In this document: positions 25,700-34,635 of the stretch, one piece after another | Layout: each line of letters opens with the position of its first letter | Numbering within the stretch: the stretch's first letter is position 1 | NCBI RefSeq assembly: GCF_000160535.1 | Contig: NZ_GG704780.1 | Span: forward strand, 281,103 to 345,102 | Reading direction: 5' to 3' | From: Hallella bergensis DSM 17361 | Lineage (GTDB): Bacteria; Bacteroidota; Bacteroidia; Bacteroidales; Bacteroidaceae | Length of the DNA stretch: 64,000 nt | Made by a program: the position numbers and the translations under genes | Notes under the pieces: model-generated | The model's input: the letters and a program-made list of their open reading frames with translations, nothing else | What the model was told of the DNA's origin: nothing | Database searches by the model: none

Positions 25700-26881
25700 T
25701 TACAACTTATGGGTGGTGAAGTCGTATTTGTCAGCAAAACGGTAGCGCATCATGTAACCGGCATTTCTCCATATCAGACTCATTTCATAAAAAAGAGCTT
25801 TGACAGCAGAGATTTGCTCGTCAAAATCATTCAAGACCCGGCGGCAGAGGATCAGTCGGAACGCCAAATTGCAAAGCAACGCCCCTGCGGAGGTACCTAA
25901 AAGAAACCAGTTGTGGGTCAGTATGGCGTAGATTATGCTAGCGAGAAGAAGCAGATAGGTGAGGTGCATGGCCGTTTGGTCAACGTTGAACAGCAGTCGG
26001 TGTTTGGCTCCGCGTTCGAGGAATTTCCGGGATTCCATGTAGTACAAGTGTTTGTTCAACCATTTCTTGTTAGAAGGCTGGTCTTCAATGAGCCATGCGT
26101 CTTCGTCTGTCTCGATAGCTGTTGTACCTTTGGGGGCATATTTATTAACGAGAAAGTCGTATTCTCCGCGCACGAGGTGCAGGTTTCCAAGAAATCCGCC
26201 TTGATCCATAAATTCGTTTTTGCGCATGAGAAGGTTGTAGCTGTTCATGCGATAGGCCACGCCTTGGGTATATTCGTGCATGAGATAGCAGGAGGTGTGC
26301 AGTCGTTCAAACCTGCGAAAAGACGGGGTGCTGTCGTCATATCTTCCATACCCGATCACGAGATTGTTATCCCCATTGCAGTGACGTGCCATCAAACTGA
26401 GCCATTGTGGGGAGGCCGGGCGACACGAGGACTCCGTAACCAGAACCCAATCGTATTTGGCGGCTTTGATACCAAGGGTGATGGCCAGTTTCTTCTTGCT
26501 GACATATCGGGATGTTTTCGGAATGCAAGTGACGTAAACCTCGGCATGCGATTCGGACAAATCGGTGGCATTGAGCGTGCGGTTAATGATATCCTCGGCC
26601 TGATGATCACCCTGTTCGATGACAATGACGACTTGATAATGCGATGAAAAATTCTGCTGGAGAAAGTAAGGTAAGTTCTTTTCTAATTTGTCAGCGTCGT
26701 CGTAGGGGGTAAGAATCAGTGAGACCGATGGTTGGACAGCTGGTTCTTCAAGGCTTTCTTGGCTGTATTGTTGTTTTTTTCTGAATCTGAAAAAAGGGTT
26801 GAGCATCGGTGTGAGGATGCCCAACAAGACAAGCACCAAACTGGCTGTAAGGGTTAAATGATCAAGGATTAATGTGTTCAT
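25700..26881 (-). CDS. Membrane-bound family 2 glycosyltransferase
   Basis: A 393-residue protein: an N-terminal membrane helix (about 11-29), a basic stretch, a GT-A domain (SVSLILTPYDDADKLEKN, VVIVIEQGDHQAEDIINRT, YDWVLVTESSCRPASPQW) and two C-terminal membrane helices (about 310-345). It probably adds a sugar to a membrane-linked acceptor. Its ATG overlaps the lysA stop as ATGA (26878-26881), an unexpected tight link between lysine synthesis and glycan assembly. Confidence 0.82.
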   Translation of the reverse strand: MNTLILDHLTLTASLVLVLLGILTPMLNPFFRFRKKQQYSQESLEEPAVQPSVSLILTPYDDADKLEKNLPYFLQQNFSSHYQVVIVIEQGDHQAEDIINRTLNATDLSESHAEVYVTCIPKTSRYVSKKKLAITLGIKAAKYDWVLVTESSCRPASPQWLSLMARHCNGDNNLVIGYGRYDDSTPSFRRFERLHTSCYLMHEYTQGVAYRMNSYNLLMRKNEFMDQGGFLGNLHLVRGEYDFLVNKYAPKGTTAIETDEDAWLIEDQPSNKKWLNKHLYYMESRKFLERGAKHRLLFNVDQTAMHLTYLLLLASIIYAILTHNWFLLGTSAGALLCNLAFRLILCRRVLNDFDEQISAVKALFYEMSLIWRNAGYMMRYRFADKYDFTTHKL

Positions 26882-28059
26882 ATTTTATGACATTGACAAT
26901 CTTGCAGGTCTTCCGGAGTGTAGCTCTTCGGCAGTTTCCTACAATTGTATTGACTTGCCATGCTTTCTCCATAGGCGCCGGATGAACGAATGGCAACCAG
27001 ATCGCCCCGATGGAGTTGGTTTAACAAATAATCTTTTGCAAAGACATCGCTCGACTCGCAGATGGGTCCCACCACATCATATCTCTCCTGGGGAGCCTTG
27101 CTGCTCAGGTTTTCTATTTTGTGGAGAGCCTGATAAAGAGCGGGGCGGATGAGTTCGGTCATTCCGGCATCGAGGATTGCAAATTTCTTGTGCGTGCCCT
27201 GCTTGACGTAGAGCGTGCGTGATATGAGTGTTCCCATTTGCGCCACGATGGCACGACCAAGCTCAAAGTGGACACGTTGACCCGGGCGACGCTTCAGATG
27301 ATGGTGGTAGGTGGCAAAATAAGTTTCGAAATCGGGAATGGGATGCTGATCCGGAACCTCATAATCAACGCCGAGTCCACCCCCTACATTCAGTTCTTTT
27401 ACCACTATGCCACGCGCTTCTAAAAGGTCTTGCAGCGCGTTGATGCGGTTGCACAGCTTCTCGAAGTCGTTCATTTCAAGTATCTGACTACCAATATGGA
27501 AGTGAAGCCCCATGAAGTTGATGTTTGACAGGGATGTTGCCTTGAGGACAGCTGTCTCCATTTCATTCATGGCAATGCCAAACTTGTTTTCTGCCAACCC
27601 CGTAGTGATGTTGGCATGCGTGTGGGCATCCACATCGGGATTGATTCTCAAGCAAATGCCAGCCGTCACATTTTTTGCTGCGGCAAGTTCGTTGATAATC
27701 TCCAATTCGGGCATGCTCTCCACATTGAAACAGAATATTCCGGCTTCGAGGGCCAGGTTAATTTCCCAGTCGCTCTTCCCAACCCCGGCATAGACAATCT
27801 TGTTTGGAGAAAAGCCTGCATCAAGACATGCCTGAATTTCGCCTCCGCTCACACAGTCTGCACCCAATCCGGAAGCACAGATCATGCCCAAAATTTTGGG
27901 ATTAGCATTAGCCTTTACAGCATAATGCACCACAAAATCCTCATACTTTCCGGCCTCGCGCCTCACCGTGTCCGTGGTTTGGCGCAACAGGTCGGTGTCG
28001 TAGTAGTAGAACGGGGTTGGTAAATCCCGGAAGCGATGTAATGGGAACATTCCTTTCAT
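26878..28059 (-). CDS. lysA: Diaminopimelate decarboxylase
   Basis: A 393-residue PLP enzyme making lysine from meso-diaminopimelate. Lys49 in HYAVKANAN is the PLP lysine; HFHIGSQI, LNVGGGLGVDY and GPICESSDVFAKD (Cys of the second subunit) are present. A TTG start at 28083 is possible, but the ATG at 28059 (MKGMFPLHRF) fits the family. It follows lysC by 29 bases and overlaps the GT2 gene by 4. Confidence 0.96.
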   Translation of the reverse strand: MKGMFPLHRFRDLPTPFYYYDTDLLRQTTDTVRREAGKYEDFVVHYAVKANANPKILGMICASGLGADCVSGGEIQACLDAGFSPNKIVYAGVGKSDWEINLALEAGIFCFNVESMPELEIINELAAAKNVTAGICLRINPDVDAHTHANITTGLAENKFGIAMNEMETAVLKATSLSNINFMGLHFHIGSQILEMNDFEKLCNRINALQDLLEARGIVVKELNVGGGLGVDYEVPDQHPIPDFETYFATYHHHLKRRPGQRVHFELGRAIVAQMGTLISRTLYVKQGTHKKFAILDAGMTELIRPALYQALHKIENLSSKAPQERYDVVGPICESSDVFAKDYLLNQLHRGDLVAIRSSGAYGESMASQYNCRKLPKSYTPEDLQDCQCHKI

Positions 28060-28088
28060 GACGGCACGGAATCTTTTCGACAAGCTGT

Positions 28089-29408
28089 TTATTTCTTAAA
28101 AAGTGTGTTGCTCAGACTCTGCAGGGCACGCTTCTTGTCGGTCTCCTTAATCAGGAAAGAGATGTTATAGTTACTTCCTCCGTAGCTAATCATGCGTACG
28201 GGGATGTCCTTCAAGGCGTCCGTGGCCCAGGTTTCAAATCCCAAATTGCTCCAATCGAGGTCGCCAACGACACATATAATACACATGTTGCTGTCTACAG
28301 TAACCGTGCCGTATTTCTTGAGTTCATCGACTATCAGATTGAGATGTGCATCGTTGTCAATGCTCATAGACACGCCCACCTCTGAGGTGGCAATCATATC
28401 GATAGGTGTCTGGTAAGTTTCGAAAATCTCGAAAATCTTTCTCAGAAATCCCGTTGCCAAGAGCATGCGGGATGATTTAATCTTAATGGCGGTGATGTTG
28501 TCTTTGGCAGCCACGGCCTTGATTTTGCCACGAACCAACACATTATCTATAATCGTACCGTCAGCCTTGGGATCTATGGTATTCTTGAGCCGTACAGGAA
28601 TGCCTGCATATTTAGCCGGCTGCACACAAGTGGGGTGTAGTATTTTTGCTCCAAAATAGGCCAGCTCGGCTGCTTCTTCAAAATTCAGTTGGCGAATAGC
28701 ATCTGTATGCTCCACAATACGTGGGTCATTGTTGTGCATTCCGTCGATATCAGTCCATATCTGAATCTCTTCGGCAGGCAGAGAAGCCCCGATAAGCGAA
28801 GCGGTATAATCCGATCCGCCACGCTGCAAATTATCGATTTCACCGTATGCATTGCGACATATGAAGCCCTGGGTGATGTAAATTTGATTCCCTTCATTAT
28901 CCTTCATGATGGCCTGCAGCTTGTCTTTGATATGCTGCAAGTCGGGTTCGGCGTTTTTATCAGTTCGCATGAAGTCGAGTGCATTCAGTAATACAGCTTG
29001 AATACCGATTTCCTGCAGGTAGTTGACCATCATGTTGGTAGACATAATCTCACCCTGTGCCACGATGTTTTTTTCCTCGAAGCTGGTAAAAATGTCCTTG
29101 GTGAAGGTACGGAGATAATTGAACATCTCTGTGAGAAAATCGCTCGTCTTAGATTTAAACTCATCAGTGGAGTAGAGCTCTTGGACGTGTTTGAGGTATA
29201 TTTTTTCAAGATTATTGATTACTTCATTGGCACCTTCCGGATTCTTCTTATAGAGATAGTCGCAAATTTCGACTAATGAATTGGTGGTGCCGCTCATGGC
29301 TGAGAGCACAATAAATGTAGGTTCTCCAGATTCTGTAATCAACGAGGCGACATTCTTGATGCGTTCCGGACTCCCGACAGAGGTGCCTCCAAATTTTAAT
29401 ACCTTCAT
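28089..29408 (-). CDS. lysC: Monofunctional aspartate kinase
   Basis: A 439-residue aspartokinase: MKVLKFGGTSVGSPERI, QRGGSDYTASLIGA, and C-terminal ACT domains (about 300-439). No homoserine dehydrogenase domain is attached, unlike thrA. Its place directly upstream of lysA suggests it serves lysine/diaminopimelate supply and is probably lysine-sensitive. It lies 55 bases after ftsE. Confidence 0.95.
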   Translation of the reverse strand: MKVLKFGGTSVGSPERIKNVASLITESGEPTFIVLSAMSGTTNSLVEICDYLYKKNPEGANEVINNLEKIYLKHVQELYSTDEFKSKTSDFLTEMFNYLRTFTKDIFTSFEEKNIVAQGEIMSTNMMVNYLQEIGIQAVLLNALDFMRTDKNAEPDLQHIKDKLQAIMKDNEGNQIYITQGFICRNAYGEIDNLQRGGSDYTASLIGASLPAEEIQIWTDIDGMHNNDPRIVEHTDAIRQLNFEEAAELAYFGAKILHPTCVQPAKYAGIPVRLKNTIDPKADGTIIDNVLVRGKIKAVAAKDNITAIKIKSSRMLLATGFLRKIFEIFETYQTPIDMIATSEVGVSMSIDNDAHLNLIVDELKKYGTVTVDSNMCIICVVGDLDWSNLGFETWATDALKDIPVRMISYGGSNYNISFLIKETDKKRALQSLSNTLFKK

Positions 29409-29463
29409 TTTATTTCTGTTTTAAATTACTGTATGCTATGTGTGATTGAGTTATCGTCGGACG

Positions 29464-30180
29464 TTAGCTTTCTTCCCGGTCGTCAGACAGGTCAAGTTTA
29501 TTGTAGTCTTTGGTTACATCGTCCATGCGACCGTCCTTGCAGCAATATACTATTCCGGGGAAACGGTCAAGCATCGGAATGTTATGTGTGGACATCACGA
29601 CAGCCGTACCCTGCGATGTAATCTCCTTCAGGAGTTTGACAATGCGGTTTGCAGTTTCAGGGTCGAGGTTGCCCGTTGGCTCGTCGGCAATAATAATTTT
29701 CGGATGATTCAGCAGGGATCGTGCGATGGCAATACGCTGCTGTTCACCTCCTGACAGTTCATGGGGCATGCTGTCTTTCTTTTCTGTCATGCCCACCGCA
29801 TTGAGCACTTCATCGATGCGCTGCCTGATTTCCTCCTTGTTCTTCCACCCGGTGGCCTTCAGAACAAAGTTAAGATTCTTATAAACGCTGCGATCGTGAA
29901 GCAGTTGGAAATCTTGGAAGATAATGCCCATTTCCCTTCTCAGCGCCGGAACCTCCTTCCTGCGTATCGATTTCAGGTCGCGTCCGAGCACCTCTGCTTT
30001 TTCTGTTTCGTCTTCTTTGACGTCGAGTTCACAGTAAATCGTCTTTAAAAGCGAACTCTTGCCTGAGCCAACCTTACCGATAATATAGATAAACTCACCC
30101 TCATCAACATGAAAGTCTACATCTTCCAGTATCAGTTTCTCTTGTTGGTATATGTTAACTTTTTGATAGTCAATTAGCAT
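29464..30180 (-). CDS. ftsE: Cell-division ATP-binding protein FtsE-like
   Basis: A 238-residue ABC ATPase: Walker A GKVGSGKSS (35-43), signature LSGGEQQRIAIARSL, Walker B IIIADEPTGNLD. The N-terminus MLIDYQKVNIYQQE and overall length fit FtsE of Bacteroidota. With FtsX it regulates septal peptidoglycan hydrolases. FtsX is not adjacent here, so the assignment rests on sequence only; a lipoprotein-export LolD-like role is the main alternative. Confidence 0.85.
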   Translation of the reverse strand: MLIDYQKVNIYQQEKLILEDVDFHVDEGEFIYIIGKVGSGKSSLLKTIYCELDVKEDETEKAEVLGRDLKSIRRKEVPALRREMGIIFQDFQLLHDRSVYKNLNFVLKATGWKNKEEIRQRIDEVLNAVGMTEKKDSMPHELSGGEQQRIAIARSLLNHPKIIIADEPTGNLDPETANRIVKLLKEITSQGTAVVMSTHNIPMLDRFPGIVYCCKDGRMDDVTKDYNKLDLSDDREES

Positions 30181-30223
30181 GATTAATGTCTTTTATCTTT
30201 AATAAGATTATTGTGTTATCATT

Positions 30224-30871
30224 TTATTTCGTGTCGTCGTTAGCTTTTTCCACACGTCTGGCCTTGTCCCATTCGGGATTGTGACGCCGAGCCAGCTCCC
30301 GTGCCAAGTCCTCTATATGGAGACCTTTGCTGGTGAGCAACACCATCAGGTGGTAAATCATGTCGGAGGCTTCGTAAACGAGACTGTCGTTGTTACCCTT
30401 TACGGCCTCAATAATTGTTTCTACAGCCTCCTCGCCAACCTTCTGGGCTATTTTTTCCACACCTTTTTTAAATAAAGATGTGGTATAACTGTCTTGCGGC
30501 ATCTCTTCATGACGGGCATCTATAAAGTTTTGCAGTTCTGACAAGAACAGGATAGGGTTGAGCCGGTTGGTTTCTCCCCAGCAGGTATCTGTGCCCGTAT
30601 GACAGGTGGGACCATGGGGATGAACCTTGACTAAAAGCGTATCGTTGTCACAATCGCTCTTGATGCTCACCAGACTAAGATAGTTTCCAGAGGTCTCTCC
30701 CTTGGTCCATAAGCAGTTGCGACTGCGACTCCAAAAGGTCACCTTTCGGGTTTCAATGGTCTTCTGATACGCCTCCTCGTTCATGTAGCCCAGCATCAGA
30801 ACATTCTTTGTTGTGTCGTCTTGTATCACTGCTGGCACAAGACCGCCTTGTTTATCGAAATCTATTTGCAT
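30224..30871 (-). CDS. hisIE: Bifunctional phosphoribosyl-AMP cyclohydrolase / phosphoribosyl-ATP diphosphatase
   Basis: A 215-residue fusion for steps 2 and 3 of histidine synthesis. The HisI half includes VLMLGYMNEEAY, TFWSRSRNCLWTKGETSGN and the zinc ligands in DCDNDTLL and HPHGPTCHTG. The HisE half starts near residue 105 with FIDARHEEMP and has GEEAVETIIEAVKGN and EASDMIYHLMVLL. ATG at 30871 (MQIDFDKQGG) fits the family better than the ATG at 30883. Follows hisF by 70 bases. Confidence 0.95.
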   Translation of the reverse strand: MQIDFDKQGGLVPAVIQDDTTKNVLMLGYMNEEAYQKTIETRKVTFWSRSRNCLWTKGETSGNYLSLVSIKSDCDNDTLLVKVHPHGPTCHTGTDTCWGETNRLNPILFLSELQNFIDARHEEMPQDSYTTSLFKKGVEKIAQKVGEEAVETIIEAVKGNNDSLVYEASDMIYHLMVLLTSKGLHIEDLARELARRHNPEWDKARRVEKANDDTK

Positions 30872-30941
30872 GATGCACTTCAATTCATGCTGTTTTGACA
30901 GTAAAAAACTGTACTCCAGCTGTTTTTAGGGGATTTTTAAA

Positions 30942-31715
30942 TCAGTTTTGCAGCCTGACATTGACCCCCTCCTTACTCAGATATTTCTTTAGTTCAGGAA
31001 TCTTGATCTCGCCAAAATGGAAAACACTGGCAGCCAGTGCCGCATCGGCATGTCCTTGAATAAAGGCATCCCTGAAATGCACTTTCCTGCCCGCTCCACC
31101 ACTGGCAATGACCGGAATCGGTATATTTTCAGCCAGTTGAGCCAAGGTTTCATTTGCATATCCTTGTTTCACACCATCATGATCCATGCTGGTGAACAGC
31201 ACTTCGCCTGCTCCACGGTCGGCCACCTCATTGGCCCAGTCGAACAAGGACAATGCTGTCCGTTCGCGACCTCCCTTGACGTAGCAGTGCCAGCCATCTT
31301 CATCTAAGCGGGCATCGATAGCACAGACACAGACCTGAGAGCCAAACTTACTGGCTATCTGATTGATGAGCTGTGGGTTTCGTATGGCAGCGGAGTTGAT
31401 ACTTACTTTGTCAGCCCCGGCTAAGAGCATGCGTTCTACGTCGTCGATCGTACTGATGCCACCGCCAACCGTAAAGGGAATATTAACCTCCTGAGCCACA
31501 CGCGAAACCAAGTTTGTAAAAGTCTTGCGTTCCTCAAAGCTTGCCGTGATGTCGAGAAACACGAGTTCATCGGCTCCTGCATCACTATACGCCTTGCCAA
31601 GTTCAACGGGGTCGCCGGCACTACGCAGGTTCACGAAGTTGATACCCTTCACCGTCTCTCCGTTTCTCACGTCAAGACAGGGGATGATGCGCTTGGCCAA
31701 ACCATGGGTATTCAT
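30942..31715 (-). CDS. hisF: Imidazole glycerol phosphate synthase, cyclase subunit
   Basis: A 257-residue TIM barrel: [19 protein letters not shown] holds the first catalytic Asp, and VCAIDAR the second; TVGGGIST and ASGGAG bind phosphate. It works with HisH to make IGP and AICAR. Its start overlaps the hisA stop as ATGA (31712-31715). Confidence 0.97.
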   Translation of the reverse strand: MNTHGLAKRIIPCLDVRNGETVKGINFVNLRSAGDPVELGKAYSDAGADELVFLDITASFEERKTFTNLVSRVAQEVNIPFTVGGGISTIDDVERMLLAGADKVSINSAAIRNPQLINQIASKFGSQVCVCAIDARLDEDGWHCYVKGGRERTALSLFDWANEVADRGAGEVLFTSMDHDGVKQGYANETLAQLAENIPIPVIASGGAGRKVHFRDAFIQGHADAALAASVFHFGEIKIPELKKYLSKEGVNVRLQN

Positions 31716-32428
31716 ACGTTTCGTTTTTTAAAGTCTATTCTGCCCTCATACCAAGCTTTGCCAAACACCACTGCCGGAACACCGGCCTGCTCTAATTCTG
31801 TGATATCTTGGTTACAACTTATGCCACCACTGGCAATGAGGTACAACTCGGGATATTGCTGCAAGATCTGTTTGTAAAGTTCAGTGGCCGGCCCCTCCAA
31901 GGTGCCGTCCCTTGAGATCTCAGTACACAGCACGTTCTTGACACCCGCCTTAACATATTTATTCAAAAATGGGATGAGCTTCTCCGACGAGTCCTCCTTC
32001 CAACCATGAATGCTCACGTTGCCGTTCCTGACATCGGCGCCCAAAATCATACGTTCTGCTCCATAGCGTTGAACCCATTTCATGAAGAGTTCCGGCTGGG
32101 TGACAGCAATGCTTCCTGCTGTTACCATCGAGGCTCCGGCATCAAACGCTTTGGCTATATCATCATCGGTTTTGATACCTCCACCAAAGTCCACGACGAG
32201 TCGGGTGCGAGCCGTGATGGCCCGTAACACGGCATCGTTGACTATGTGTCTGGATTTAGCACCATCCAAGTCAACCAAATGCAAACGCTTGAACCCCAAC
32301 TGCTCGAACTCTTGTGCCTGAGCAATCGGGTCCTCGTTGTACACCTTCTTACGGGTATAGTCGCCCTGGGTCAGGCGTACACACTTGCCCTCGATGATGT
32401 CTATGGCTGGTATCAGTTCTATATTCAT
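31712..32428 (-). CDS. hisA: ProFAR isomerase
   Basis: A 238-residue TIM barrel: [22 protein letters not shown] (Asp near residue 9), [12 protein letters not shown] and a second acidic residue in [12 protein letters not shown]. It isomerises ProFAR to PRFAR. 9 bases after hisH and overlapping hisF by 4. Confidence 0.97.
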   Translation of the reverse strand: MNIELIPAIDIIEGKCVRLTQGDYTRKKVYNEDPIAQAQEFEQLGFKRLHLVDLDGAKSRHIVNDAVLRAITARTRLVVDFGGGIKTDDDIAKAFDAGASMVTAGSIAVTQPELFMKWVQRYGAERMILGADVRNGNVSIHGWKEDSSEKLIPFLNKYVKAGVKNVLCTEISRDGTLEGPATELYKQILQQYPELYLIASGGISCNQDITELEQAGVPAVVFGKAWYEGRIDFKKRNV

Positions 32429-32437
32429 AGCTCCTTC

Positions 32438-33031
32438 TTATTTCATATTGAGGAAGTTGGCAATGATCTGCTCGCCGACCTTCCCGCTTTTCTCCGGATG
32501 AAACTGCGTGGCCCAGAAGTTGTCCTTGTGCAGCGCAGCAGAGTAGGGGAGTATGTAATCGGTTTCAGCAGTAGTGAAATCGCATATCGGCACATAGAAA
32601 CTATGCACAAAATACACATAATCAGATTCTTGAATACCGTTGAACAATGCTCCCTTGGGGCTGCGTAGGGCATTCCATCCCATGGCCGGCACTTTTTCCT
32701 CATGACGCGTTGGCCGAAACCGTTTGACACCCACCGGGAAGATTCCCATACAGTCCACGTCGCCTTCTTCGGAGTGACGGCACATCAGCTGTTGGCCAAC
32801 GCAAATGCCCAACACGGGTTGTCTGAGGTCGCGAATCACTTGGTCCAAGCCGTGGGTTCGCAGGTGGTGCATGGTGGTCTGGGCATTCCCCTGACCCGGA
32901 AACAGCACCCGGTCAGACTTTTGCAACTTCTCGGGATCATCAGTAATCTCCGGTTCCACACCAAGACGTCTTAGGGCATGAACCACCGAGAAGATATTGC
33001 CGGCATTGTAGTTGATGATGGCCACTTCCAT
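32438..33031 (-). CDS. hisH: Imidazole glycerol phosphate synthase, glutaminase subunit
   Basis: A 197-residue class I glutamine amidotransferase with Cys77 in LGICVGQQLM and the His/Glu pair in QFHPEKSG. It feeds ammonia to HisF. It starts 3 bases after purU. hisG, hisD, hisC and hisB are not in the window, so the pathway is split over loci. Confidence 0.96.
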   Translation of the reverse strand: MEVAIINYNAGNIFSVVHALRRLGVEPEITDDPEKLQKSDRVLFPGQGNAQTTMHHLRTHGLDQVIRDLRQPVLGICVGQQLMCRHSEEGDVDCMGIFPVGVKRFRPTRHEEKVPAMGWNALRSPKGALFNGIQESDYVYFVHSFYVPICDFTTAETDYILPYSAALHKDNFWATQFHPEKSGKVGEQIIANFLNMK

Positions 33032-33034
33032 GCG

Positions 33035-33898
33035 CTAACTGAATATGATGGTTTTGTTGTTATACGTCAATATTTTGCGCTGAATGTGCTTGGTAACAGC
33101 ACGCGACAAGACGATTTTTTCCAAATCCCTGCCCTTTAATACCAATGTTTCCGGTGTGTCCTTATGCGACACGCGCATCACATCCTGCTCGATAATCGGC
33201 CCTGCATCGAGGTCTTGGGTCACGTAATGGCTTGTGGCACCAATAATTTTCACACCGCGTTCCCATGCTTGGTGATAGGGTTTGGCCCCGATAAAAGCGG
33301 GAAGAAAAGAATGGTGTATATTAATAATGTGGTGGGGATATTTTGCAATCATCTCGTCGCTGATAATTTGCATGTATCTGGCCAGCACAATAAAGGTGAC
33401 CTTTTCGCGCTCCAGCAATTCCATTTCAGCGGCTTCCACTTCAGCCTTGTTGCTGTGATCCTTCTTGATCGACCATACATAATAAGGAATATCAAACTGC
33501 TCTGCAACATATCTCAGGTCCTCGTGATTGCTGATAATGCACGGAATCTCGACATTCCATTCACCTGCCTTGTAGCGGGCCAGCAAGTCATAGAGGCAAT
33601 GACTCATCTTGCTCACGAAGATCGCCATACGCGGTTTGTCCTCGTTGAAATAAAGATTGAAAGTCATTTGATATCTTTGGGAGTAGAGCGTTTCGATGTA
33701 TTCATGAATCTTTTCCTTGGGAATCATGAAATTTTCCAAAACCCACTCAATCCGCATAAAGAACATGCCGTCTTCATGATCAACATATTGATCAAGGTAG
33801 ACAATATTACCCTTGTTGTCCGTAATAAACTTAGTCACTTCGGAAATGATTCCCGGTTTATCTTGGCAGTGTAAAAGCAATACGGCTGTTGGCTTCAT
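33035..33898 (-). CDS. purU: Formyltetrahydrofolate deformylase
   Basis: A 287-residue enzyme releasing formate from 10-formyl-THF. An N-terminal ACT domain (AVLLLHCQDKPGIISEVT) precedes the formyltransferase-like domain with HHSFLPAFIGAKPYHQA and GPIIEQDV. Its position 3 bases before hisH is notable: histidine synthesis yields AICAR, which consumes 10-formyl-THF, so the operon joins two linked one-carbon reactions. Confidence 0.95.
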   Translation of the reverse strand: MKPTAVLLLHCQDKPGIISEVTKFITDNKGNIVYLDQYVDHEDGMFFMRIEWVLENFMIPKEKIHEYIETLYSQRYQMTFNLYFNEDKPRMAIFVSKMSHCLYDLLARYKAGEWNVEIPCIISNHEDLRYVAEQFDIPYYVWSIKKDHSNKAEVEAAEMELLEREKVTFIVLARYMQIISDEMIAKYPHHIINIHHSFLPAFIGAKPYHQAWERGVKIIGATSHYVTQDLDAGPIIEQDVMRVSHKDTPETLVLKGRDLEKIVLSRAVTKHIQRKILTYNNKTIIFS

Positions 33899-33921
33899 CT
33901 GAATTTGTTTTGTTGGTAGTG

Positions 33922-33929
33922 CAAATTTA
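33922..33929 (-). promoter_or_regulatory. Predicted -7 box for purU-his operon
   Basis: Minus-strand TAAATTTG, exact TAnnTTTG match, 23 bases before the purU ATG. TTG candidates upstream lie at 18 or 22 bases, not the usual 19-21. Confidence 0.55.
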
Positions 33930-33945
33930 CATATTTTCTTTTATA

Positions 33946-33961
33946 ATCAATCAAGATTGAT
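33946..33961. promoter_or_regulatory. Inverted repeat over the purU -33 region
   Basis: ATCAATC, 2-base spacer, GATTGAT: perfect 7-bp arms, placed 16 to 32 bases upstream of the -7 box. Candidate operator for the purU-his run. Confidence 0.4.
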
Positions 33962-34106
33962 AGAAAAAAGCAACATTCGTCTTCTATTTGTAAAATGCAA
34001 CCTACAAATTAGATGCAAAAAGGTCGTTGTTCAGCGTGCAGAAGGAAGAATATGTTAGGATCTGATTTACAATCCCGACATCAAATGACAGAAGAATTCG
34101 ACAGCC

Positions 34107-34628
34107 TTATTCCCCCTCGTTGATGTTGAATATAATCGATGTAGCCCCAATCGTGAACAAGGTGCCGTCTTCGATAACCCTGCGTTCGCGGTCGTTGAGA
34201 ATCTGATTGTCAACAAAAGTTCCTGTGTTGCTGGGGCCGTCGCGCAGAACATATTTCATGTGGCCATTCTTGTCACGACTCACATGGATGTGACAATGGG
34301 TGATATCCATGCTCGGATCATCAGTCATGATCGGACAATTGATTCGTGCATCTTTCATGTAGCGTCCGATGGTGTTGTCACCTAAGGTCAACGGAACGAT
34401 CTGTTTGTAATGAAAAACGTTCTCTATCACATGCAGATATCCGCATATTTCTGGTTCAGTCTCTTCTGGATCAGGTTCTGCTACTTCCTTCTTTTTCACC
34501 TCGGGCAGCCGAATCCCGAATTTCTTTTGGCAGTTAGGGCAGGTGAATTGCAGTACCTGACCGGCCCGATAGCCCGTCTCATCGAATGTGATATTGTTGT
34601 TGCACTTGGGGCAGTGTATTCGTTTCAT
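34107..34628 (-). CDS. Zinc-ribbon plus FHA domain protein
   Basis: A 173-residue protein. The N-terminus HCPKCNNNITF and FTCPNCQKKF (four cysteines, residues 5-35) forms a MJ0042-type zinc ribbon. From about residue 75 an FHA domain follows (LGDNTIGRYMKDARINCPI, SRDKNGHMKYVLRDGPSNTG, FVDNQIL), which binds phosphothreonine. It follows the HU/SPOR gene by 7 bases, and a signalling role on the cytoplasmic side is likely; no cognate Ser/Thr kinase is in the window. Confidence 0.85.
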   Translation of the reverse strand: MKRIHCPKCNNNITFDETGYRAGQVLQFTCPNCQKKFGIRLPEVKKKEVAEPDPEETEPEICGYLHVIENVFHYKQIVPLTLGDNTIGRYMKDARINCPIMTDDPSMDITHCHIHVSRDKNGHMKYVLRDGPSNTGTFVDNQILNDRERRVIEDGTLFTIGATSIIFNINEGE

Positions 34629-34635
34629 CTGCGCT

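Noticed and set aside
28060..28083. TTG start for lysA
   Set aside because: ATG at 28059 gives the family N-terminus and normal length.
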